Source: Austropuccinia psidii (taxonomy: Eukaryota > Basidiomycota > Pucciniomycetes > Pucciniales > Sphaerophragmiaceae). Taken from it: DNA of 64,000 nucleotides. Under the pieces are notes generated by a model. It saw nothing but the letters and a program-made list of their open reading frames with translations. It did no database searches and had not been told where the DNA came from. Positions within the stretch are counted from its first letter, which is position 1. Every line of letters starts with the position of its first letter. The translations under genes and the position numbers were made by a program. The stretch spans positions 937,501 to 1,001,500 of the forward strand of contig JALGQZ010000015.1 of assembly GCA_023105745.1 (NCBI GenBank). The letters are read 5' to 3'. Below are positions 1 to 11,436 of the stretch, piece by piece.

Positions 1-3000
1 CATAAAGCTCAAATAAAATCTCAAATTTCTAAGTTCATGGATGCCTCTTCATATATTCCAAGCATCACAAATAGGATTCAAGATTGATTACGGTAAGCTT
101 AAAAGGGAAACCTCCTATGGAATACAACAAACACAATCAAAAAATAAATGACATAGAAAATTATCTTAATTAAGCCTTCTGAAATAATCAAATAATTCTT
201 TCAAAATAGTTCTTAGCTATATTTATAAATTGAGATTGAATTTCATCAAATTCAGCACAAATACTTTCATTATTTTAGCTTTATTTTCTATCTTTTTACA
301 GCTCCTCCCCTGATTTTCTTGAAGTAAGAATTCAAATTATCTTGGTTATTTACATATTGAAGCAATCCAGTCAATCAAGATGTGGAAGTAATAATTAATA
401 ATTTCTCTTCAAGAATGCGCCAAGTGTAGCTAAATCGTTATCAAGAAAGAAAAATATCATATTCTCCAAAAAAATTAAAGATCCTGATGTTGTTTATGGT
501 TCTAAATATTAAAAGTTCTGTTATTAATCCATGTCTTTATTTGAAGGTAGAAATAATTTTTTTCTTTACCCTATGGAATAATAGAATGAAAAATTCCTCA
601 ATTACAGAAATTAAACCCCATATTCTACTTTCAATCACCAGGAGAAAAATGGCTACACCTGACAGCAGGTGTTGCATTTGGAATTCGACATTGCTGATAG
701 ATTGGATTAAGGTTTAAGATAAAAAAAAATATATAATTTTTGGAAGAAATTTCAGCCACATATGCAAGCCACAAAGTCTTAATTGACTTGGCTCAATATC
801 AGTGTTTGGTCAGGATTGTTGAAGCTCAATAATTTAACAATACATGATGAACAAACTTATTTTAATTTTTACTTTTCTCAAATATTATTTATTAATTTCT
901 ATCATTTAATTCTCAAAAGTTCAACCTCTGGGTATTTCCCCATAGATTTTCACATATATTATACACTTGCAATATCAACACTGTTAAGCTCACTCATGGG
1001 AAAAATAAATGATATCAAAGTTGGAACCGTTTAATTTTTTAAGAAGCTTAGAACAAATCTTAAATGTTTATGGGGACTTGATCACTTTCTTAATATATAA
1101 ATATCTTGAAAAATTTATCATACCATTTAACTATTTTCTCTTAGAAAAGCTGTATTTTGTGAGGTATTATATGCCTTATTTTTTCTCTCTTTTAAGATCA
1201 ATGGTTAAATCAAAATTGAAACAAGCTTTGAATATTTATGGTTCAGAGTCATTTTAAGGAGAGGCCAATCAAAATGTAGTTTATATTTAAATGATTGCAC
1301 CCCCATTTTAGTGCATAAACTGCTTTAAAAGGGACTATTACATTTATACCTAGATGGAATAAATATTTTAAGTAGAACATTGGGGTTATGTTTTATGATT
1401 GAGGAATTCTTAATTATACTATTCCATGGTGTAAGCTAAAAACTATTTTTACCTTCATATACAAAACATGGCTTAATAATATGATTTTAAACCTTCATAA
1501 AAATCAAGTACATAAGACTCTTTAATTCTGTGGAGCATTCAATGTTAATTTTATTGATACCAATTTAGCTCAGGTTGGTATATTGCTGTGGAGAAATTAT
1601 GAGTTCCAAAATCGCTATCCTTTTTTAATGTGTTACTCAAATATGTGAAAGCCAAGACCATTTTTATTTCTTTTTTGATTAAATTAAGTTAGTATCTGTA
1701 TAGAGAGGTTAAATGAAGCTGAAAGAATGCAAGATTCTTTTGAAATTAGAGGAAAGCCAATCTTAATGTGTCAATATGGCCAGCCATTCTTGTGATCAAT
1801 TATTCAATTGTGTAAAAGAATTTCTTTAAGAAAACCTTATATATAATTATTTTGATAATTTTTAAAGTATTCTAAATCCCTCTTTCATTTCAAATCAATA
1901 AACTTAATCTTTCAACAATTTTAAATGAATAGGAAATATGTAGAGCTCTCCATGGAATTAAAATTTCAACATTTCATGTGAAATTGATGGGCTTAGAGCT
2001 TTCATTATATTGAGATAGATTTTTTACTTTACAAATAATACATAATTAAACCTCATATTTTCAAGAGTAATTTGGAAAATAGTTTTTTAATTTCCCCAAA
2101 CTTAAATCTCCTCAAAATTATGCAGGACACCTTTATATTATATTATTTATCACTTAATTCATACTGAGATATAGATTAAAGATATATTGGAAATAATTAA
2201 AAACTACATATCTATGAACACCTGAGACAGCTCATTTATCTCCTTTTGAAAAAATAGGGCCCCTATCAAATATTAAAGAAAATAAACATGTAAAAATAGG
2301 TTCTTTTAACAAATTTATTTCTAAAAATATGTTTATAAAGCTCCTGTGAGTTTTTTAACTCTATAATTATGTCAAGAAAGTCATTAAATCTAAAGTAATG
2401 ATAAACTTAGAATAATTAGCTATTTGCCAATTGAAGGTAAACATATTATAAACACATCTCTCTCAAGTTCTTTAAAAATATAATATGAGATAATTTAATG
2501 TTTCTCTTTGGTATTTATCCCTACCAAAAAGGTTCAATTATTTATTAAATTCACATTCCAAAAAGTTAGTCCACAGAAATAAGTTGGCCCATTTGGGGAA
2601 TTGAGCTTTTAGTGGCACAAATATCACTTCAAACCCATGTCAAATAAGAATCAAAAAATTCTCTGAATAATGCTCAAGTATTTAATTTTAATTATCAAGA
2701 ATTTATCAAGTACTTTACCCATTCAATCTTATTTTTTGAGGAAAATTTATGGACAGTGTCTTTTCAGAAATTTTCAAACCCATATTTTGTTTTTTTACAA
2801 AAAATGGATTTATGAATTATATTCTTTTATCAATAAGAATATAATACAACTTTTCAGATATATATTTTTCAAAATAAAGGAAACTTATGTTGAACCTTCA
2901 ACAAGTAAAAGATATGATCAATCTTAATCTTGAAATTATTTGAACAGGCTTACAGGGAAACAAGGCAGTTTTATATTTTTTTAACATATTCTTGTTCTAT

Positions 3001-3540
3001 CTTGGCACATAGCTGTCATATATTAAGTGAACTTTCCCTTTATTCTTAAAAAAATGAAGATGATTCACATTTTTTATTAGTTCTATCAGAATTCTATTTA
3101 GCTTAAAAGCCCTAATGGGTCTTTCCAAAAATATTTTATAACATTAAAATTCTTAAGTTTAATTTTTGAAAGAGAAAACAGAAACAAAAAACTACAAAAT
3201 ATATCTCAAAAAACATTTGTAGGGAAGTTTTTGAATAGAATTTAATAAATACCTCAAAAACAAGAAGGATAAACAATTATAAAATGTGCAGTGCATTTGT
3301 TATTATTATTGAAATAAAGCTTTTTTTGTATTTTTTGTATAAAAGCAAGAGGAAGACCCATTTTTTCTTCAAGAATAAATCAATTATGAAAATTGTTTTC
3401 ACTCTTTTTAGTGTATTTATCAATTTTCATAGTGATGTGTTATTTTGATTATTTTACAACTTTTGGTTTTTTGCTTTTTTTCATTTTTCTTTAGTTCCTT
3501 TTTTAAAATTTTTAATTTTCTTCTTGGTATTCAATTAAAG
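1..3540. other. AT-rich non-coding stretch, decayed repeats
   Basis: No open frame here looks like a real protein: the longest are under 90 codons, AT-driven and without recognisable motifs. The stretch is low-complexity and T/A-rich. It contains one copy of a diverged repeat (around 640-1060) that recurs inverted near 12.4-12.8 kb. It reads as old degraded transposon sequence into which element A later inserted. Confidence 0.6.
640..1060 (+). repeat. Diverged dispersed repeat, copy 1
   Basis: Several blocks match the reverse complement of about 12,400-12,800 in the same order: a block with 'ggctacacctga' near 650, 'gctcaatatcagt.tttggtcagg' near 790, and a block near 890-960 around 'catagattttcacat'. 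Identity by eye is only moderate with small indels, so this is an old pair. A further copy of the first block lies near 12,050-12,115. No coding capacity is visible and the class is unknown. Confidence 0.5.
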
Positions 3541-3542
3541 AT

Positions 3543-3692
3543 AAAGTAGAAGGCTTTGAAAGGCTTTCTACTTTAAAATATTTACAAGTGTAAATTTTGT
3601 TACAGTACAGGGCCTGCAATAGCTGCTACTGTAAAACGTTCAACAATCATTGACAAATTTACAGTAGGAGAAATTACAGGCCCTGTATTGTA
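3543..3692. repeat. Two adjacent imperfect hairpins (MITE-like)
   Basis: The larger hairpin has arms at 3601-3635 and 3658-3692. Over 35 bases they are reverse complements at 30 positions, with a 22-base loop; the core 'acagggcctg' pairs with 'caggccctgt'. A smaller imperfect palindrome built on 'aaagtagaa' and 'ttctacttt' lies at about 3543-3575. They sit about 170 bp from the insertion site of element A. They could be a small foldback element or a local cruciform. Confidence 0.5.
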
Positions 3693-3860
3693 GCTTAATT
3701 TGAAGGTTTGAATTCTTCCAGTTTCAGGGGCTGTAATATATACTCCACCCCTTCGCGTATGAATCAAGAAATACCACTCTCAAACTAGCAAGAATAAGGT
3801 GTTTTCTCTTTGAAAAGAGAAATTTTGGTTTCTGGAATTAAAATTGATGCAGTTGTTTTA

Positions 3861-5357
3861 TGTCAGGGTGAGTCTATGTAGTAGCTTAAAAATAGTAAAT
3901 ACAAGCTAGCACTATGACTGTGACACACACAAAATAAATAAAAATTAAGTCTTCAGGTCCTACTGCTATGTGGTAACAGTGGTGATGAGTCTATTGAGGA
4001 CCTGGGTTGCAATGCTCTAATATCTTTGACTGTAAAGAAACACTACAATAATTAATTATTTTAATTATATCAATATAATCCTAAGAGTACTACTGGTATA
4101 AGACAGTTTTACTACGTAAGGATGTTAATTCATGATAAGATGAGTCTTTTCCAGTGAGGAAAGACCTGCTTTTATCTCCTCTGAGGACTGTGAAAGACTG
4201 GTAGGCTCTTCACACGTCTACAGAGTGAAAAGTTTCACTCTGGAGGCTGGGTTGTGGTTCTGTACCATCAATTCTGACGTCAGCATAGTCAGAATTGTGG
4301 TTTTTGGACCACAAATGATCATTCTGGATCAATACAGGGTGAAAAAACTCTTCACAGGCCACGTCAGCACCATTGTGACGTGTCCAGAGTGTCTGGATGA
4401 CTAATATTAGTCATTCTGGGCGGGTTTAAGCTTTAAACAACCATTATTTTAAGTATCAAGCCAGTACTGGTTGGTACAGGTTTGGTACAGGCCAGTATTG
4501 GTCAAAATACTTCCAACCAAGATATCTCAGTCAGTTTTTGAGATATCAAGAAACCAAGAGCACAGAATTGAAGGGCTTAATGAGCTCTTCAATTTGGTAT
4601 GCTTCATGTTTACCCTTCTTGCAAATAGCAAAAGTTATAAGGGTTTTAAGTTTTTGGATGTAATTTTGTACATCAGTATGAGGCTTCAAAAACTTCCATG
4701 CTAGATATCTTCTTCAATTTGGAAGATATCTGTATTCTGATGATACAGTTTTGTAGGGCTTGATTAGCTCTACAGTTTGGTATATTACACTGTACAGTTG
4801 TATGAGTGTATGCCAAAAATACAGGGGTTTGTTTATTTTCTTGTTTTCAGAATATCTGTATTTTGGTTATTAAACCTTTGAACCAAGATCCCTAAGTCAA
4901 TTTAAGAGATACAGAGGTCTAAGGTGTCTCAAATTAAAGCTCTTGTTGAGATCTTTAATTTGGTTATACTTTTGTACAGTTTTGTACAAGCCCTCTTTGA
5001 CTTTCAGGGGGACTTGGTTTTGAAAATAAGGTTATATGGTATCTCCAGTTGTAGTGGTGTTACAACAACATGGATGATATCATTGTGTAGCTCTCTATGT
5101 GAGCTTTAAGAAAGATAACAATTCTGGTGGGGTTCCCATTAAATATACATAAGTTAGATTAGAGGCCAGAATAAGAGTTTTTGCTTATTTGGTCTTATCT
5201 TTGATAGGGCATATCTTTGTCCTTTCTTATTATCTTTGAGGAGGTTTCCTCTTTATAATTTACTTGTATTGGCTATATTTGTCCAATATTCCTCATACCA
5301 TTACTTATGGCATGTTGGATGTCATGCTGGTGCTCTATTTTGAGTCACAGGCTGACA
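3861..5357 (-). repeat. Element A 3' LTR
   Basis: 1,497 bp, beginning TGTCAGGGTG and ending CAGGCTGACA on the plus strand, so the ends are short inverted repeats (TGTCAG/CTGACA). It is near-identical to 9935-11431. Small open frames inside (for example 4471-4704 and 4924-5109) recur identically in the other LTR and show no protein signature. Confidence 0.95.
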
Positions 5358-5371
5358 TACCCTCCCTCCAA
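5358..5371 (-). promoter_or_regulatory. Element A polypurine tract
   Basis: Read on the minus strand, the bases directly upstream of the 3' LTR are GGAGGGAGGGTA, a purine run in the position where plus-strand DNA synthesis is primed. A short palindrome (CTCATCAATGATGAG) just upstream, overlapping the polyprotein stop, is shared with element D. Confidence 0.75.
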
Positions 5372-5381
5372 AAAAGGCTCA

Positions 5382-8177
5382 TCATTGATGAGACTCTTTT
5401 GTCCTCATGGAGGCTCTTGATCCTTTCAAATAAGAATATTGATCTGAAGCATCATCCAGTTTTACCCATTGGTCTTTGTCTGGTGGTTCATTCCTTCTCT
5501 CTATTAAATAATCCCTATTTGAATATCTTTTTATTTGATTGGGGTTGTCAGTTTCAAAGTAGAACTTTCTTTGTTTGTCTTGCCCAATTATAAAGTAACT
5601 CTCTAGGGAATTATGTATGCTTATGCCATAGATTCTATGGTACTCTGTACCCATTAAGAATCCATCAAACTTAGCATTTTCAAGTACCACAAACTCAATG
5701 TTTAATCTGAGGTTTCCCATTTTGTGTGGTATTATAATTATTTTTTGGATTATTCCAAGTGACTTCATTTCGCCTGCAGCACTTTTAAAGCTTCTTGCTT
5801 TTGTTAAAAGTATCTCTGCATTCCACATTGGAAAGTGTCTGTCCAAGTATTCTTTGGCTACTACTGAGCAATTTGCTCCTGTGTCGAAAATCAAAGGATG
5901 CTTTTTATTTTCAATGTACACATCAAGTTTTGATTTTGCTCCATGAATAAAGGCCATACCAGTTTTGGGTACTTCCAAATACTCTTTAGCATCAATGGTT
6001 CTGCCACTTCTGTCTTCACCATTTTTGGGTTGAATGAGTTCTGGTTTCACAGAGTTTCCTAGGACTGATTCTGTTTTCTCATCCTCATACTCTAATAAAT
6101 ATTGTTCAATAGGCTCTGATCCACTGTCTGAATCCTGTCTTAGCCCATTTCCCATGCTGTCAGAGTCAGATTTGTACTCCATGTGTTCTTCCACTGACTC
6201 TTCCTCTATTGCAAATATTTTCTTTTTTCCCTTGGGACAATTATTTGCATAGTGGTCAGGTGATCCACAGTTATGGCATGTGTTCCTTCTCCTTGGTGCT
6301 TCTTCACCATTAGTAGGTTTGAGGTCTTTTTCCATGAGTATCTTTGGTTTTTCTCTGATATCATGTGACCTATAGGGTGAACTACTGCCAATTGATGTCT
6401 TTTTTCTGACATCTTGTATGACATTTGCTATGTCATCAATGCTGCTTATTTTGCTGCATCTGCACTTTACTGCATGTTCTAAGTCGCCTGGAAGTTTTGT
6501 CAGAATCTTATGATTTCTCATCTCTATTGTCATGTTTGGATCAATAGATTTGAGTCTTTTGGTTTGTTTAAGACACCATTCATAAGGGTCTTTTTCTGTA
6601 GAGTATCTGTCACTCTCAAAAGAGATGGTTTTTTGCCAAATCCAATTACCATTGCTGTACTTTTGTATTATTTGGTTTCTCCACCATGGCCAGCTTTTCC
6701 TACCATGTATCTCTTTCATTTCAGTGTACCATATATTTGCATGGCCTCTGAATGCAGTGTTGAGTCTTGTGGTGATCCAGTAGTCTGGTATCTTTGGGAC
6801 ATCAACAAAAAGTCCATTAATATAATCAATAAGCTCCATATGATCATATTCTCCAATTCCTGAGAATTTAGGCCAATTTACCACTTCAGGTAATTGCTTC
6901 AATGCTTGTTTCTCAGAGTAACTGAGGTTCTCACCATCTTGGTAAATAGACTCAGACCTTAACTTTGGATCCTGGGATTCAGGAGCTTGGTTTTCTGATT
7001 CTTCCTCTTTTACTTTGGTGATTGGTTTATCCTCTTGAGTTGTTTGAGGGAAGAAATTATCTTCTTTTTCCTCCTTTTTATAGAGAAAATCCACTTCTTT
7101 TTCCAGGATTTCCTGTTGAGATTGGATATTTCTTAAATCTCTTCTCACAGCTTGTTGTTCCTCTAGTATTGAGTTCAACTGTCTGTTTTTAGTTTCAAAT
7201 TCTGCCCAAATTCTGGATAGATTTGTGTTCAAGTCTTCTATGACTGTTGCTTGGAAGGAATTTTCTTCCTTGAGTGTTTTCATTTCTGAAGTCACTTCTT
7301 GAACATGATCATATGTCCAATCCATGAATTTACCCATGTTGGACCATATGAAACTACTACCTCTGGAATCTGTGGTTTCAAATTTTTGAGGCGGTATTTT
7401 ATCATCAATAGACTTAAGCTGAGGATCAATTGATTCTGAGCTAACACTATTGGTAGGTACAGTGTCTTTTAGGATTTTTGTTCCTCTTGGACTAATTTTA
7501 TTCATTGTTTCATCAAAGGATCTGATTCTATCTTCTCCTTCCTGAAAGGATTATTGTTCTCTACTAGGGCTCCATTTCCTCTGCTGGAAACCACCAGGGA
7601 TGACTGGAGAGTCCTGGAAATATTGTCCTTTAGATTTAAAGTCCTGTAGCTGTTGGACTGATGTGGGAAAGATGGAATTTCTTCTTCCATGCCTTGGTGT
7701 TCCTGAATCAGATTGGGCTCTTCCATATGCCAAGAATTCTCTATGGCTTGGGTTTCTGTCTGATTCCTTCTGATTCAAGTCTCTTCTGAGAGTATGAAAT
7801 GGCTGTTGAGATTCCAACTTTTCATTTCTTCCAGAACCTTTTGGCAAGTAATAAGATTTACTCATATTTTTTGCCTCATTATTCCAATTTCCTCCCATAA
7901 TACTTTCATGGTGAAGGTTTTGTTGTCCATACTCCATGTGAACAAGTCTTTCAGGAGTAGATGCATATGAGTTATTTTTTCTGCATCTGTCCAATTCTTT
8001 TGTTGGACTTGGCTGAACTTGGTTTGGGGTGGAACTTTGGGCAGGAGTTTCCTGATAATAAGTCCCTTCATGGCTATTTGATCCAGAAGGTGGTGGTCTT
8101 CTCCCTCTATTTCTTCTTTGCCATATTTCTGGCTGATTTCTTGGGTATCCAAGATCTCTGAGGAATGGAGGTGTCAT
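5382..8177 (-). pseudogene. Element A Gag-protease polyprotein with internal pol deletion
   Basis: The main open part is 707 codons (start 7505). It has a coiled-coil-prone segment, a retrotransposon Gag domain, a CCHC zinc knuckle (C-H-N-C...H...C, first Cys near residue 410) and an aspartic protease motif FDTGA near residue 541. About 60 residues after the protease, the frame passes directly into a tail matching the extreme C-terminus of element D (DKDQW..., ...SHQ). The deletion of RT, RNase H and integrase therefore kept the frame. By comparison with D the protein should start at the ATG at 8177 (M-T-P-P...), which lies in the 3' end of an intron. A single in-frame TAA at 7551-7553 interrupts that frame, so either the first 200 codons are lost, the stop is read through, or 7505 is used. 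It presumably forms particles or RNA-binding protein and relies on polymerase in trans. Confidence 0.85.
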
Positions 8178-8216
8178 GTTAAAAAATGACAAAAGACAAA
8201 AAATACTGTATTTTTC

Positions 8217-8253
<37 letters not shown>

Positions 8254-8393
8254 TTTAAAAGGCCCTTGGACAGATTTCTGCTTTATACTCTTTGGCAATT
8301 TGCTTGGGAGTTGGTACTGCCTCCTTGTCTTTGAGGCTTGGTACAGATGAATTTCACTGTGATTTTGTCTCAAATGGAATGTATTTTTTTCCA
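7862..8393 (-). pseudogene. Element A spliced ORF1, truncated
   Basis: Exon 2 is 8253-8393 and exon 3 begins at 8157. The initiating ATG is created by joining the A at 9840 to TG at 8393-8392 (donor AAAA|GTAAGT, acceptor TTTCAAG|TG). After intron 2 (8158-8252) the frame runs into the conserved block LLKDLFTWSMDNKTF, also present in D, and stops at TGA 7862-7864; a second TGA follows before the frame reopens over 7502-7726 with the family's C-terminal pattern. The remaining product would be about 145 aa. Function unknown. It overlaps the Gag-Pol frame in the +1 frame, exactly as in D. Confidence 0.6.
8158..8252 (-). promoter_or_regulatory. Element A intron 2 (ORF1/Gag-Pol switch)
   Basis: Donor AAAG|GTAAAA and acceptor CATTCCTCAG|AG, 95 nt. 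Splicing keeps the ORF1 frame. If the intron is retained, ORF1 ends at a TGA (8215-8217) and the Gag-Pol ATG (8175-8177) lies inside the intron, near the probable branch region TTTAACATGAC. A run of exactly 30 T on the plus strand (8221-8250; A in the transcript) fills the part just after the donor and would be unstable in length. Confidence 0.6.
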
Positions 8394-8742
8394 CTTGAAA
8401 GAAAATGGAGAAGGTTTGTAATTCAATTTGAATAAACAAAATTTTTAATTCCTTACTGTTATTTCTTCTGATTTTGGTTTGGTATTTGAGTTTTAATTAT
8501 TTTTTATTTTTTGAAGAAATAACAGTTTTGTTTGACTTATTTTCATAAGTAAAGTATTTAATATTAAAAGTTATATTATTAAGCTTGAATATTATTGATA
8601 AGTTATTCACTTATTGAAATGGAAAAATCAACTGTTAATAGTTCAATTTCCAATTTTTCTTTCTTTAGAGGAAAGAAAAGGGTCTATATTTTAATTATAC
8701 AATAATTTTGTTGTATAATTAAGTTTTCTTTTGTTGTTATTT

Positions 8743-9667
8743 GATTATTTATCAAATAAAACAGATTTCAATCAATTTCCTCCTCAGTTTAAGAAAGAAC
8801 AGATTGTATTAAATAATATTGATCTTCAATATTAAAGAATTAGAATAATAATGAACTTATCACTCAAATATTTATTGCTGGTTTTCCAATAAATATTTTA
8901 ATTCAAACTAAGTTTTACACAATTTGGTAAAAAATAATTATATTTTTATTTAAATATACTATTTTTATATGAAAATAAGTTTGAGAAGTTAATAATAATT
9001 ACTTATTATTATCAATTTTCGTGGTAAATTGATAATAATGACTTATTATTATTAAGATTTTTTTTTGATTATTTATCAAAAAAAAAAAAAAGAAATTTCA
9101 ATCAATTTTTCCTCAACTTGAGTAAAAAAAAAGATCTTTTTCAATAATATTCAATTTGAATATTAAAGAATTGAAATAATAAAATTATTATTTCAATATT
9201 TATTGTTGATTTACAATAAATATTATGATTTAAATTAATTTTTACACAATTTGGTAAAAATTAATTATACTTTCTATTTAAATACACTATTTGTATATAA
9301 AAATGAGTTTGAGAAGTTAATAATAACTACTTATTATTATCAATTTTCGTGGTAAATTGATAATAATGACTTATTATTATTGAGATTTTTTTTTTTGATT
9401 ATTTATCAAAAAAAAAAGTTTTAATCAATTTTTCCTCAACTTGAGTAAAAAAAAGATCTTTTTCAATAATATTCAATTTGAATATTAAAGAATTGAAATA
9501 ATAAAATTATTACTTCAATATTTATTGTTGATTTACAATAAATATTATGATTTAAATTAATTTTTACACAATTTGGTAAAAAATAATGTTTTTTTATTTA
9601 AATATACTGTTTGTATATAAAAATAACTTTGAAAAATTAATAATAATTATTTATTATTATTAATTTT
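8743..9667 (-). repeat. About 325-bp tandem repeat, three diverged copies, in element A leader intron
   Basis: The block starting 'gattatttatca' recurs at 8743, 9067 and 9397 (spacings 324 and 330), each followed by the same order of sub-blocks including 'cacaatttggtaaaa' and 'aattttcgtg'. Copies 2 and 3 are closest. The repeats lie in the predicted 1,446-nt leader intron (8394-9839) and explain its size compared with the 548-nt intron of D. No coding capacity is seen. Confidence 0.8.
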
Positions 9668-9913
9668 CGTGAAAATTGCAATATAAAGCTTTGAAGAGTA
9701 TAAATACTCAAAAATAAAATAAAATATATTATTTAATATATTTTGATAAAATACAATATATAAAAAATATATATTATATTTTTATAATATAAGAGATGAA
9801 AATTAGTTAAAAAATGAAAAAACTCGAAATTGTACTTACTTTTATAGTAAAAAACCTTCAAAAATAGTGAAAATGATCCAAAAATCGCCAAAATAGGTCC
9901 AGAATAGGTTAAA

Positions 9914-9931
9914 ACAACGGCCAGGCCCCCA
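9914..9931 (-). promoter_or_regulatory. Element A primer-binding-type site
   Basis: Three bases after the 5' LTR on the minus strand comes TGGGGGCCTGGCCGTTGT. It starts with TGG (complement of tRNA CCA) and is the same motif found after the 5' LTR of B, C and D. The priming tRNA is not identified. Confidence 0.7.
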
Positions 9932-9934
9932 AAA

Positions 9935-11431
9935 TGTCAGGGTGAGTCTATGTAGTAGCTTAAAAATAGTAAATACAAGCTAGCACTATGACTGTGACAC
10001 ACACAAAATAAATAAAAATTAAGTCTTCATGTCCTACTGCTATGTGGTAACAGTGGTGATGAGTCTATTGAGGACCTGGGTTGCAATGCTCTAATATCTT
10101 TGACTGTAAAGAAACACTACAATAATTAATTATTTTAATTATATCAATATAATCCTAAGAGTACTACTGGTATAAGACAGTTTTACTACGTAAGGATGTT
10201 AATTCATGATAAGATGAGTCTTTTCCAGTGAGGAAAGACCTGCTTTTATCTCCTCTGAGGACTGTGAAAGACTGGTAGGCTCTTCACACGTCTACAGAGT
10301 GAAAAGTTTCACTCTGGAGGCTGGGTTGTGGTTCTGTACCATCAATTCTGACGTCAGCATAGTCAGAATTGTGGTTTTTGGACCACAAATGATCATTCTG
10401 GATCAATACAGGGTGAAAAAACTCTTCACAGGCCACGTCAGCACCATTTTGACGTGTCCAGAGTGTCTGGATGACTAATATTAGTCATTCTGGGCGGGTT
10501 TAAGCTTTAAACAACCATTATTTTAAGTATCAAGCCAGTACTGGTTGGTACAGGTTTGGTACAGGCCAGTATTGGTCAAAATACTTCCAACCAAGATATC
10601 TCAGTCAGTTTTTGAGATATCAAGAAACCAAGAGCACAGAATTGAAGGGCTTAATGAGCTCTTCAATTTGGTATGCTTCATGTTTACCCTTCTTGCAAAT
10701 AGCAAAAGTTATAAGGGTTTTAAGTTTTTGGATGTAATTTTGTACATCAGTATGAGGCTTCAAAAACTTCCATGCTAGATATCTTCTTCAATTTGGAAGA
10801 TATCTGTATTCTGATGATACAGTTTTGTAGGGCTTGATTAGCTCTACAGTTTGGTATATTACACTGTACAGTTGTATGAGTGTATGCCAAAAATACAGGG
10901 GTTTGTTTATTTTCTTGTTTTCAGAATATCTGTATTTTGGTTATTAAACCTTTGAACCAAGATCCCTAAGTCAATTTAAGAGATACAGAGGTCTAAGGTG
11001 TCTCAAATTAAAGCTCTTGTTGAGATCTTTAATTTGGTTATACTTTTGTACAGTTTTGTACAAGCCCTCTTTGACTTTCAGGGGGACTTGGTTTTGAAAA
11101 TAAGGTTATATGGTATCTCCAGTTGTAGTGGTGTTACAACAACATGGATGATATCATTGTGTAGCTCTCTATGTGAGCTTTAAGAAAAATAACAATTCTG
11201 GTGGGGTTCCCATTAAATATACATAAGTTAGATTAGAGGCCAGAATAAGAGTTTTTGCTTATTTGGTCTTATCTTTGATAGGGCATATCTTTGTCCTTTC
11301 TTATTATCTTTGAGGAGGTTTCCTCTTTATAATTTACTTGTATTGGCTATATTTGTCCAATATTCCTCATACCATTACTTATGGCATGTTGGATGTCATG
11401 CTGGTGCTCTATTTTGAGTCACAGGCTGACA
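9935..11431 (-). repeat. Element A 5' LTR
   Basis: 1,497 bp and the same ends as 3861-5357. The differences I can find are CTTCATGTCC for CTTCAGGTCC, CATTTTGACG for CATTGTGACG, and AAGAAAAATAAC for AAGAAAGATAAC. The TSD TTTTA follows at 11432-11436. Confidence 0.95.
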
Positions 11432-11436
11432 TTTTA

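Larger units (their letters stand above)
3861..11431 (-). mobile_element. Element A: non-autonomous Ty3/gypsy (chromovirus-type) LTR retrotransposon
   Basis: Two 1,497-bp LTRs (TGTCAGG...CTGACA) in direct orientation enclose a minus-strand internal region, flanked by a perfect 5-bp duplication TTTTA (3856-3860 and 11432-11436). A primer-binding-type site follows the 5' LTR and a purine tract precedes the 3' LTR. By eye the LTRs differ at only about three positions, so insertion is recent. The coding region keeps Gag, protease and the C-terminal chromodomain-like tail but lacks reverse transcriptase, RNase H and integrase. It is close kin to element D, its likely type of helper. Confidence 0.93.

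Noticed and set aside
487..2927. Small frames of 76-85 codons in the first 3 kb
   Set aside because: AT-driven compositions with no motifs; fits chance in 30-percent-GC sequence.
4471..5109. Frames of 77 and 61 codons in the LTRs of A
   Set aside because: Identical in both LTRs because the LTRs are copies. No ATG context or family support.
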